From positions 62,001 to 126,000 of the forward strand of contig CAYZED010000001.1 in assembly GCA_964477445.1 (NCBI GenBank): a stretch of 64,000 nucleotides of DNA, written 5' to 3'. This stretch comes from CAYZED01 sp964477445 (GTDB taxonomy: Bacteria; Bacillota; Clostridia; Lutisporales; Lutisporaceae). This document shows positions 1-8,034 of the stretch, piece by piece (position 1 is the first letter of the stretch; each line of letters starts with the position of its first letter). Both the position numbers and the translations under genes were made by a program. The notes beneath the pieces were generated by a model, which saw nothing but the letters and a program-made list of their open reading frames with translations, was not told the origin of the DNA and did not search any database.

Positions 1-521
1 CAATTGATAACTCAATTGCAACTGATACCTCAAAAGACGCGGTAGTAGCACCCACAGAAAATATCGACGACGTAATAAAAACTAAAGAAATAAAGAGTTT
101 TAAGAAACTCTATGCTACAGAAATAGCCACACTAGCTACTCTCAGAGCTACTTCGAAAACAAACTGGGATGGTATAAAAGCTAAAAACACAGAGATTAAA
201 AATGCTTTTACAAGTTTGAAAGCAACACTAAAAGGTGACAAAAGTGCCAAAACAGTTCTCACGGCTTTAAAGGCTAAATTAACAACATATAGAGCCACTA
301 TTGCAACAATTCACACAGATATGAAAGCAATTAGAACCGCTAAGATAACAGCATGGACTGAATTCAGAGCTGCTATGAAAGCAAAAGACAATGCAACCTC
401 GAAAATAGCGATTGATAAAATACTTTCGCTTAAATCACAAATCATTGAAAAACAGAAATTATTACTAAATGCTAAGATTGAAATGCTAAATGCTATTAAT
501 GCAGCAGTTCCTGTTAAATAA
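1..521 (+). CDS. C-terminal part of an Ala/Lys/Thr-rich helical protein (5' end outside window)
   Basis: The reading frame is open from base 3 of the window to the TAA at 519-521, so this is the last ~172 residues of a longer protein; the TTG at 216 is only an internal codon. The visible part is rich in Ala, Lys and Thr with almost no aromatic or Cys residues. It has a heptad-like pattern that suggests long helices or a coiled coil. An acidic, Asp/Thr-rich stretch precedes it, like a linker after a signal peptide in an exported protein. I do not recognise a family. A strong intrinsic terminator follows it, so it ends its transcription unit. Confidence 0.6.
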   Translation, partial: IDNSIATDTSKDAVVAPTENIDDVIKTKEIKSFKKLYATEIATLATLRATSKTNWDGIKAKNTEIKNAFTSLKATLKGDKSAKTVLTALKAKLTTYRATIATIHTDMKAIRTAKITAWTEFRAAMKAKDNATSKIAIDKILSLKSQIIEKQKLLLNAKIEMLNAINAAVPVK

Positions 522-568
522 TAAATACATTAAAAAGCATGTTTTCCTATACTATAGAAAATCACTTA

Positions 569-621
569 ACGCTACAGAAAAAGATTGAAATATATCTTTT
601 TCTGTAGCGTCTTTATTTTTG
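569..621 (+). terminator. Intrinsic terminator after the first gene
   Basis: A perfect 16-bp stem (569-584 with 595-610, arms starting ACGCTACAG) closes a 10-base loop and is followed by the T-rich stretch CTTTATTTTTG. The right arm also contains a T run, so it would stop plus-strand transcription well. Confidence 0.85.
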
Positions 622-768
622 TATAGTAAACCCACATTAAATTTTTGCAAATCAGAATGAAAAGATAGAGGTTAATTTTCGTAAGAAAGTGTATAATATG
701 TCTTCTTTCTCTGCTAAAATGTTAGTATTAGTTATAAAATAAAAATAATTTCAGAAGAGGTGTTTTTA

Positions 769-3188
769 ATGTATNNNNNNNNNNTGAAGAGAAAGCTTCA
801 TTTTGCGAGGGTGTAGATTTTTGGAAACTTTTCTCTTTGGAGAGACTTGATATACATCAAATTACCACTGCTGATGGTGCTTTTGGATTAAGAAAATTGT
901 TGGAAACGCGCAATATAGCTGGAGTGTCGAAAAGCCTTCCAGCAACCTGTTTTCCTTCGTCGGGAACGGTAGGAAACTCGTGGGATAGACCTCTTTTATT
1001 TAAATTGGGGAAAAATCTAGGGGAAGAATGTAGAAATCAAAATATCCAGATTCTTCTTGGACCAGGCGCGAATATTAAAAGATCACCATTAAATAGTAGG
1101 AATTATGATTATTTTTCAGAGGACCCGTTTCTTACAGGTGAATTGGCGGCTTGCTATATAAACGGATTGCAAAGTGTAGGAGTTGGTGCATCTTTGAAAC
1201 ATTTTGCCGTTAATAATCAAGAAAAAAGAAGGATGACTATTGACGCGATAATTGATGAAAGAGCATTAAGAGAGGTTTATTTAGCGGGCTTCGAAATAGC
1301 TGTAAAGAAATCACAGCCTTGGTCTATCATGTGCGCTTATAACAAAATTAATGGCGAATATGCGAGTGAAAACAAGCATTTATTAAAAGATATATTACGT
1401 GAGGAATGGGAACTAGATGGTACAATTCTAACTGATTTGGGTGCAAGCAGTGATAGAATTAAAGGTTTGGAAGCGGGAACAAATCTTGAAATGCCGGGAA
1501 CCAATGGTCGCGATAAAGAGTTAATAATGGAAGCGATCGCTACAGGGAAGATGAAAGAGGAAGTACTGGATAAAAACCTCGAAAGCCTTCTTAAAATCAT
1601 TTACTATGCTCAAGATAGTAGGTATAGTAAGGTTGATTTTTCATATGCGAACCATAATGATGTAGCATGTGAAATGGCAATGAATTCAGCCGTTTTACTA
1701 AAAAACAATGATAATATTCTACCCTTTAATACAGATATGAAAGTTCTAATAGTTGGAGAATTAGCTGAAAAACCAAGAATTCAAGCAGCTTGTTACACTC
1801 CTGTAAACCCAGTAATGACATTTAATGTTATTGATGAGTTCAAAAAAATCTCGAATAATGTCACTTTCGAAAAGGGATACAAAATTAATGGGGATAAGGG
1901 AGAAATGCTGATAGAAAACGCTATAGAAGCTGCAAGTAAAGCGGATGTAGTAATTGTTATTGCAGGATTGCCAACAACGTATGAAGTCGTTGAAGCTCCC
2001 GAGCGAACCAGTTTAGAGCTTCCTAGCAACCAAAACGAACTAATTAGAAGACTTTCAAGAGAAAACAAAAATATTGTTGTTGCACTTATGCATGGAACTG
2101 CGATTGAAATGCCTTGGCTAAATAATGTAAAAGGAGTTATTGACCTTTTCTTGGGAGGACAGGCCGTTAGTACTGCTCTTGCTAAGATTGTATTCGGGTT
2201 ACATAATCCTTCAGGTAAATTAGCAGAAACTTATCCGCTTTCAATTCAAGATACACCATGTTATAAATATTTTCCAGAAGGTCCGATTACAGTTGAGTAT
2301 AGAGAAAGCATTTATGTGGGGTATAGATATTACGATAAGGCTAAAAAGAATGTTTTATTTCCATTTGGACATGGGTTGAGTTATGCTAGCTTTGAATATA
2401 CTGATGTTGAACTCACAAAAGGAAGAATAAAAGATAATGAATCGATAGAAATTAGTTTTACAATAAAAAATGTCGGTAGTCATCCAGGTGCTGAGGTTAT
2501 CCAACTTTATGTAAGAGATATAGAAAGTACTATTTTCAGACCGGAAAATGAATTAAAAGATTTCGAAAAAGTATATTTAGAATTGGGAGAAGAAAAAAGG
2601 ATTACTTTTAGGCTTGATTTCAGAAGTTTTGCATATTTTAATATTAACAAAAATGGATGGCATGTCGAAAGCGGTCAATTCCAGTTAAATATTGGAAGTT
2701 CGAGTCGTGATATTCGTTTGCACAGCAGTATTTTCGTTGAAACTACAGAACCCGACGTAGTAATACCAGACTACAAGAAGACTGCACCAGAGTATTATGA
2801 ATTGAAAAAAGAGAAAGATGATAGTATTTTCAAAATATCTGATAATTCATTTAAATCGTTATATGGTAATAAACTGCCAGAAAAACAGAGAATAAAAAAT
2901 GAGCCATTCACTGTGAACTCTACTTTTGGAGATTTAAGAGAATTTTTCGTGGGAAGAGTAATTTATGATATGGTATTTTCTTTAACACAAACTAATTCTG
3001 GAAGCAAAGCCGACTATCGTTACAGTGAAATTAATGGATTAGTAGATAATTTGCCAATTCGAAGTTTGTCAATTCTTACTGCAGGCGTAAAATCTGCAAA
3101 TGTTGAAAGTGAAATAGTTAATGCAGTAAATAAAAGATCGTTATTTCAAACATTAAAAATTATTATAAGATTAATGAGGAAAAAGTAG
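769..3188 (+). CDS. Glycoside hydrolase family 3 beta-glucosidase-like enzyme (interrupted by scaffold gap)
   Basis: Exo-acting family 3 glycosidase that removes beta-linked sugars from the non-reducing end; no signal peptide is visible, so probably cytoplasmic. An ATG at 769 behind AGAGGTG is followed by only one more codon before a 10-N gap. Right after the gap the frame reads EEKASFCEG, then VDFW, the usual family N-terminus, so the gene begins at 769 and few bases are missing. The family nucleophile Asp is in ILTDLGAS (~residue 205); the C-terminal half has the second alpha/beta domain and a fibronectin-III-like domain (GAEVIQLYV). About 130 residues beyond the Fn3-like domain are unusual and unassigned. 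Sugar specificity cannot be read from the sequence. Confidence 0.9.
775..784. other. Scaffold gap (10 N) inside the GH3 gene
   Basis: Ten Ns separate the start codon from the rest of the GH3 frame. For the frame to be continuous the true gap must be 2, 5, 8, 11... bases (one less than a multiple of three), so the 10 Ns are a placeholder. Confidence 0.9.
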
Positions 3189-3281
3189 AAATCTCAACAT
3201 CTGGGAAAACAGAGGCATAAAAACTCAAGAATAAAAAGACAAGAATAAAAAGATTAATATTTACAGCTTTGGAGGGAACAA

Positions 3282-4406
3282 ATGATATATATACCCGCTG
3301 AATTCATTAGAGAAGGAATGGTTATTGGCAGAAAATTATTCGGTAAATCGGGTGAAACACTTCTTGCTGAAGGTGCGCCAATAAGATTAAACGCAATTGA
3401 AAAGATTAAAGAGCTAGGATATAATGGTGTTTTTGTAAGTGACAAATATACTGAAGGTTTGGAGATAGAAGATTCTATTCAAGAAAACAAGAAATTGAAA
3501 GCTGTTAAAAATGTTAAAGAATTATTTGCGATAAGTCAAAAAAAATTGATACAGATGCAGATGAAGAGACTTCTTGAACAAAAGATACAAACAGAAACAA
3601 TTCCTATTGTGGAGGTATTAGTGGATGAGGCATTGGATAAAAGCGAAAAAATGATAAGTATAATTGATTTGAAAATATTCGACGATTATACTTATTATCA
3701 TGCAGTCAATGTTACACTGATTTCGATAATTGTGGGTATAGAGCTAGGGCTTGATCGAGATAAACTTATAAAGCTTGGAATTGCGGGTATGTTACTTGAT
3801 ATTGGAAGAGCTTTTCTTGTTAGAGAGAATTTTGATAGACCTGATAAATTAAGCAAAATTGAACTTGAGAGAATGAAACAACACACGGAAATCGGATACA
3901 TGTACATTAAGGAATTAATGGGAATGACAATTCATACATCATTAGGTGTGCTACAACATCATGAGAGACTGGATGGATCGGGCTATCCTAATAAGGATAC
4001 TGGAGAAAAAATTACTCTTTTTGGCAAAATCCTCTCTGTTGCAGACGTTTATGACGCGCTAACTTCAGACAGACCTTATAGAAAAGGGATGACATCTGCT
4101 CAAGCTTTAGATATACTAAATGAGGGCAAAAATAAGTTATACGAAGCAAGCATAGTAGAAGCGATGGAAAGAAAAGTTTCTGCTTACCCTGTTGGAACTT
4201 GTGTTAGCCTCAGTAATGGGCATACTGGCGTAGTTTATAGTAATTTTGTGGGTTTTGGTAATCGGCCTTTGATTAAACTAATTCAAGCTGAAAAGAACAA
4301 GCCACCCAATATAGCTAAAGGATTTGAGTTTATAGATTTGAGAACGGATATTAACTATAGAAGTGTTATTATCAAAGGAGTTGGAGATTATTCAGCCTAT
4401 ATTTGA
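3282..4406 (+). CDS. HD-GYP domain protein with altered HD motif
   Basis: Member of the HD-GYP family, whose active members hydrolyse cyclic di-GMP. The first ~70 residues form the usual N-terminal domain (FIREGMVIG); the HD-GYP domain covers roughly residues 130-300, with His140, the HTEIG helix, HHERLDGSGYP and ADVYDALTS all present. The signature HD itself is missing: residues 172-173 are Leu-Asp in MLLDIGR where the family has LLHDIGK. Since that His binds the di-metal centre, catalysis may be lost or changed, leaving a c-di-GMP sensor. The Leu codon CTT is one base from His CAT, so a sequencing error or recent mutation is possible. The start is ATG behind GGAGGG at 3271-3276. Confidence 0.88.
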   Translation: MIYIPAEFIREGMVIGRKLFGKSGETLLAEGAPIRLNAIEKIKELGYNGVFVSDKYTEGLEIEDSIQENKKLKAVKNVKELFAISQKKLIQMQMKRLLEQKIQTETIPIVEVLVDEALDKSEKMISIIDLKIFDDYTYYHAVNVTLISIIVGIELGLDRDKLIKLGIAGMLLDIGRAFLVRENFDRPDKLSKIELERMKQHTEIGYMYIKELMGMTIHTSLGVLQHHERLDGSGYPNKDTGEKITLFGKILSVADVYDALTSDRPYRKGMTSAQALDILNEGKNKLYEASIVEAMERKVSAYPVGTCVSLSNGHTGVVYSNFVGFGNRPLIKLIQAEKNKPPNIAKGFEFIDLRTDINYRSVIIKGVGDYSAYI

Positions 4407-4507
4407 AATTTGATTTATAATTTGGTTTGAAATTTGGTTTGAAGTTTGGTTTGAAGTTTGGTTTGAAATTTGATTTATAATTTGGTTTGAAGTTTGGTTT
4501 GAAGTTT
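4407..4507. repeat. 12-bp tandem repeat, about eight copies
   Basis: Units of 12 bp, mostly A(A/G)TTTGGTTTGA with two AATTTGATTTAT variants, begin exactly after the HD-GYP stop codon and run to 4507. The variant units at 4407 and 4467 are 60 bp apart, suggesting a 60-bp higher-order unit that was itself duplicated. The array lies between the HD-GYP gene and the thiolase ribosome binding site. Confidence 0.9.
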
Positions 4508-4552
4508 TCTTGTAAGTATTTAAAATTTTATATAAAAATTCAGGAGGTTATC

Positions 4553-5728
4553 ATGAAAGAAGTTGTAATTATAAGCGCGGTGAGGACACCGATTGGAAGT
4601 TTTAATGGGACACTATCAAGTGTTTCTGCTGTAGAGTTAGGTGCTATAGTCGTAAAGGAAGCAATTAAAAGAGCGGGAATAAGGCCAGATCAAGTTGATC
4701 AAACTATTCTGGGATGCATATTACAAGCAGGACTTGGACAGGGAGTAGCCAGGCAAGCAGCAGTAAAAGCCGGTATTCCAGTAGAAAAACCAGCTTATAC
4801 TATTAATATTATTTGTGGATCTGGACTTAAAACAGTTCAATTAGCGGCTCAAGCTATTATGACAGGGGAATCAGATATTGTTGTGGCAGGTGGTACTGAA
4901 AATATGACAGCTTCACCATATGTATTACAGCAGGCAAGAAATGGTTACAAAATGGGCAATGGACAATTAATCGACACAATGATTAATGATGCGTTATCTG
5001 ATGCTTTTAATAATTACCATATGGGAATGACTGCTGAAAACTTGGCAGAAAAATATTCGTTAACACGAGAAGATCAAGACATTTTCTCAGCTGGAAGTCA
5101 AAATAAGACTGAAGCTGCTATTAAAACTGGTAAATTCGTAGACGAAATCGTTCCAGTTGTTATTTCATCGAGAAAAGGGGATATAATTTTTGATACCGAT
5201 GAATTCCCAAAAGCTGGAGTAACAGTTGAAGGATTAGGAAAATTAAGACCAGCATTTAAGAAAGACGGTACTGTTACAGCAGGAAATGCATCAGGAATAA
5301 ATGATGGTGCAGCAGCACTGGTAATTATGTCAGCGGATAAGGCCAAAGAACTAGGACTTACTCCACTCGCAAAAATTGTTAGTTTTGCTACTGAAGGCGT
5401 CGATCCGTCAATAATGGGAATTGGCCCTGTACCAGCAGTTAAAAAAGCACTTAGTAGAGCGAACCTCGAAATCAAAGGTATTGATTTGATAGAAGCAAAT
5501 GAAGCTTTTGCAGCTCAGTCATTGGCTGTTGCAAAGGAACTAAATTTTGATATGGAAAAAGTAAATGTTAATGGTGGAGCGATCGCACTAGGACATCCAG
5601 TAGGATCTTCAGGTGCTAGAATTCTTGTTACTCTTCTTCATGAAATGAAGAGAAGAGATGCAAAGACAGGTTTGGCGACACTTTGTATAGGTGGCGGAAT
5701 GGGTACTGCGCTGATAGTAAAGAGATGA
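4553..5728 (+). CDS. thlA: Acetyl-CoA C-acetyltransferase (thiolase)
   Basis: Catalyses condensation of two acetyl-CoA to acetoacetyl-CoA, or the reverse thiolysis; in fermenting Clostridia this feeds butyrate formation or degrades ketoacyl-CoA. At 391 residues it is the standard length. The acyl-accepting Cys88 sits in NIICGSGL; the C-terminal GHPVGSSGAR (His) and CIGGGMG (second Cys) catalytic motifs are present. ATG 4553 is chosen because GGAGG stands 7 bases before it; the upstream open frame runs back into the 12-bp repeat and is not credible. The gene appears monocistronic, ending at a bidirectional terminator shared with the facing repressor gene. Confidence 0.95.
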   Translation: MKEVVIISAVRTPIGSFNGTLSSVSAVELGAIVVKEAIKRAGIRPDQVDQTILGCILQAGLGQGVARQAAVKAGIPVEKPAYTINIICGSGLKTVQLAAQAIMTGESDIVVAGGTENMTASPYVLQQARNGYKMGNGQLIDTMINDALSDAFNNYHMGMTAENLAEKYSLTREDQDIFSAGSQNKTEAAIKTGKFVDEIVPVVISSRKGDIIFDTDEFPKAGVTVEGLGKLRPAFKKDGTVTAGNASGINDGAAALVIMSADKAKELGLTPLAKIVSFATEGVDPSIMGIGPVPAVKKALSRANLEIKGIDLIEANEAFAAQSLAVAKELNFDMEKVNVNGGAIALGHPVGSSGARILVTLLHEMKRRDAKTGLATLCIGGGMGTALIVKR

Positions 5729-5736
5729 AAAACTAA

Positions 5737-5772
5737 GACGGCTTCGTTGCATTTTTACAATAAGTAAATACT
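5737..5772 (+). repeat. Dispersed intergenic repeat with GGCTTCG hairpin, copy 1
   Basis: GACGGCTTCG followed by a tail ending ATAAGTAAATACT. It matches the reverse complement of 22781-22819 at 28 of 36 positions, and its first 10 bases recur at 20410. The head can form a small stem around GCTT. Confidence 0.6.
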
Positions 5773-5820
5773 GTAATTCAATTAATAGATTTAAATATTA
5801 CGAAACTTTACATCGTAATA

Positions 5821-5855
5821 TTAAAGCCTCCGGTGTTTTTACACTGGGGCTTTAA
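5821..5855. terminator. Bidirectional terminator between the thiolase and the XRE repressor
   Basis: Arms TTAAAGCC(T)CCGGTG and CACTGGGGCTTTAA form a 14-bp stem with one bulge and one G-T pair around a T-rich loop. Both sides carry AAA/TTT ends, suiting the two converging genes. Confidence 0.75.
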
Positions 5856-5883
5856 ATCTTGAATTGTTGGCAGGAGGGCGCAT

Positions 5884-6696
5884 CTAAATTTTAAATTCTA
5901 CCCTTACTGCTTTTCCATAGATTTTTATCTCGCTAGGAGATGCAATTAAAACTTCAAAATCTGGGTTATCAGGGAAGAGCATGACTTTTCTGTCTGGAAG
6001 CCTTTTAATTCTTCGAAGTAAGGTTTTGTTTTCAAAAAATGCCAAAACGATATCTTTATCAATGATAGTCTCTGTCAGAAGGACTAGAACTAAATCACCT
6101 TTCAAAATCCTCGAATTACTAAGCGAATTATCTGCCGCTTGATAGTAGATTTTTTCGCCAGAAGCTACATTTTGATTTTTGCCTTGAAATACTGGTTCAA
6201 GTTTAAAATCCAGAGTATCTTGCTGAGATGGAAAAGCTTTAGCTGGATTAATTTTTGTGATAACAGGAATCTTAATGGTAGTTTTCATTAAGGCGCTTCC
6301 AAGAGATGTATCTTTCACTTCCTCTTCGATTTTTGAAGGAGTTTGTGAATTTTTTTGATTTTTCGCAAAAATGCTTGAATCTTGTCCTTGGTTTTGTCCT
6401 TGATTCAGCTTTGAAGTTCGACTTAGTGAGGTTTTCTGCCCGCTGCCTTTTTGTTCGTCACCCTCAGAATCGCTTTTTTCATCAAAATAATCATTAAAAT
6501 ATGAAGGCTCAATAGCATCAATAGTAACACCAAGCACCTTTGAAACTGCCTGAATTACCTGAGAGTTCGGAACTTTGCGCCCGTTTTCGATTTCGACTAG
6601 TGAAGCTTCACTCATGCCACTTTTTTTCGCAAGATCTTTCGCGGTCATACCTTTTTTTTCACGAGATTTTTTTATATTTGATCCTATAATGCTCAT
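5884..6696 (-). CDS. XRE-family repressor with S24/LexA-like C-terminal domain
   Basis: A 270-residue DNA-binding regulator. Residues 3-60 are a Cro/cI-type helix-turn-helix (KKSREKKGMTAKDLAKKSGM). Residues 75-130 form a Gln/Ser/Lys-rich flexible linker. Residues 170-270 resemble the peptidase S24 fold of LexA and phage repressors (RILKGDLVLV, LFPDNPDFEV). A Ser at the expected position (ADNSL) is present, but the position of the catalytic Lys seems to be Arg (LLRRIKR), so self-cleavage is doubtful. The start is supported by GGGAGG 7 bases upstream. No phage genes adjoin, so it is not obviously a prophage repressor; its targets are unknown. Confidence 0.85.
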   Translation of the reverse strand: MSIIGSNIKKSREKKGMTAKDLAKKSGMSEASLVEIENGRKVPNSQVIQAVSKVLGVTIDAIEPSYFNDYFDEKSDSEGDEQKGSGQKTSLSRTSKLNQGQNQGQDSSIFAKNQKNSQTPSKIEEEVKDTSLGSALMKTTIKIPVITKINPAKAFPSQQDTLDFKLEPVFQGKNQNVASGEKIYYQAADNSLSNSRILKGDLVLVLLTETIIDKDIVLAFFENKTLLRRIKRLPDRKVMLFPDNPDFEVLIASPSEIKIYGKAVRVEFKI

Positions 6697-6757
6697 TTTT
6701 TTCCTCCCGAAAATTCATCACATAATGATATACTAATATATATAAGGGGGCGATACA

Positions 6758-7291
6758 ATGCTTAAAGGAAAAAAAGTAAAACTAAGACCGATGGAAGAGT
6801 CGGATATAGCCATTGTTAGCAAACTCAGAAATTCAGAAATGGTTCTAAATAATTTATGTAATTTTTTGCCTATTAATGATTCGCTTCTCGCACAAGAAGA
6901 ATATTTTAGGACTAAACTTAAGGTAAGTAATAGTATTGTGCCGTATTTTGTTATAACAACATTAGACGATGAAACGATTGGTACGATTCATTTAAAGCAC
7001 ACTGATTATAGATGTTCAAATACTATGATTGGTCTATTTGTAAGAGAAGATTTTATCGGTGAAGGTTACGGAACGGATGCAGTTATTGAAATTTTGAAAT
7101 TTATTTTTAATGAAATGAATTTAATGCGAGTATATTTGGAAGTTTTTGCGTTTAATGAGAGAGCAATAAAAAGCTATATTAAAGCAGGTTTTAAAGTTGA
7201 GGGCACTCTAAGGGATCATCTTTTTAGAGATGGGAAGTATCACGATGTTATTCAGATGTCAATTTTGAGAGATGAGTTTGTCGAGTTGTAA
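6758..7291 (+). CDS. GNAT-family N-acetyltransferase (RimJ/RimL type)
   Basis: A 177-residue acetyl-CoA-dependent acetyltransferase of the RimJ/RimL/SpeG-like branch, which acetylates protein N-termini, ribosomal proteins, polyamines or antibiotics. The acetyl-CoA-binding region is seen in FIGEGYGTDAV (~residues 100-110), and the C-terminal signature FAFNERAIKSYIKAGF is typical. AAGGGGG lies 7 bases before the ATG. It is followed 109 bases later by a paralogue in the same direction, so the pair looks like an old tandem duplication. The substrate cannot be inferred. Confidence 0.85.
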   Translation: MLKGKKVKLRPMEESDIAIVSKLRNSEMVLNNLCNFLPINDSLLAQEEYFRTKLKVSNSIVPYFVITTLDDETIGTIHLKHTDYRCSNTMIGLFVREDFIGEGYGTDAVIEILKFIFNEMNLMRVYLEVFAFNERAIKSYIKAGFKVEGTLRDHLFRDGKYHDVIQMSILRDEFVEL

Positions 7292-7399
7292 AATTGTCGA
7301 GTTTTAGAATTATCTAGCTATAAAATTATCGAATTATCGTATCGTGAAGATTTTTGAATCATAGTGTTCACAAGATATTGAGTCAGAACGGAGGGCGTA

Positions 7400-7957
7400 A
7401 TGATGTTAAAAGGTGAAAGAATAAAGCTGAGAGCACTAGAATTAGATGACATAGAGGCATGTTGGATCGAAAGAAACAATATGGAGATAATGTATTTTGG
7501 TAATATGGGAGCCACTTTTCCATCTTCTAAATATAGTGTGCATGAACGTTTGAAGAGAAATATGGAAAATAAAAATTATGAAAATGGATTTGATTTTGGA
7601 ATTGAAGACGAAAATGGAAAACTAATTGGGACTATTGGTGCTAATTTTGTTGATTTAAAAAATAGAAAACTCATGTTAGGTATTTCGCTAAATTCAGGTG
7701 AAGCATGTGGGAAAGGTTATGGCACTGAAGCTGTTAAGCTGTTTTTGGAATTTGCTTTCAAGGAATTGAACATGCATAAAGTATATTTAGGCGTTTTTAG
7801 TTATAATCCAAGGGCAAAAAGGAGTTACGAAAAATGTGGTTTTAAGGTTGAAGCAGTTGCAAGAAAAAGAGTTTTTCGAGATGGACAGTATTTTGATGAG
7901 ATATTAATGGGAATTTTGGAGGATGAGTATTTTGAAAATGAGAATACTGGAAGATGA
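7400..7957 (+). CDS. GNAT-family N-acetyltransferase, paralogue of the upstream gene
   Basis: A 185-residue enzyme with the same layout as its neighbour: MLKGERIKLRALELDD at the start, ACGKGYGTEAV at the acetyl-CoA site and YNPRAKRSYEKCGF in the C-terminal helix-strand. The two proteins clearly share ancestry but have diverged in their N-terminal halves, where substrate is bound. ATG ATG at 7400-7405 gives two possible starts; GGAGGG at 7389-7394 suits either. A short AT-rich stretch with repeated AAATTATCGA-like words lies between the two genes. Confidence 0.85.
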   Translation: MMLKGERIKLRALELDDIEACWIERNNMEIMYFGNMGATFPSSKYSVHERLKRNMENKNYENGFDFGIEDENGKLIGTIGANFVDLKNRKLMLGISLNSGEACGKGYGTEAVKLFLEFAFKELNMHKVYLGVFSYNPRAKRSYEKCGFKVEAVARKRVFRDGQYFDEILMGILEDEYFENENTGR

Positions 7958-8034
7958 GCATAATCAAAGATGAGCTTTTCGAGAATAACAAACTAAATAA
8001 TAGCGAAAATTAGGATAAATGGAGGAGTTTGCAG

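Noticed and set aside
4487..4552. Longer thiolase start reading through the 12-bp repeat
   Set aside because: No ribosome binding site; ATG 4553 with GGAGG gives the normal family N-terminus MKEVVIISAVRTPIG.
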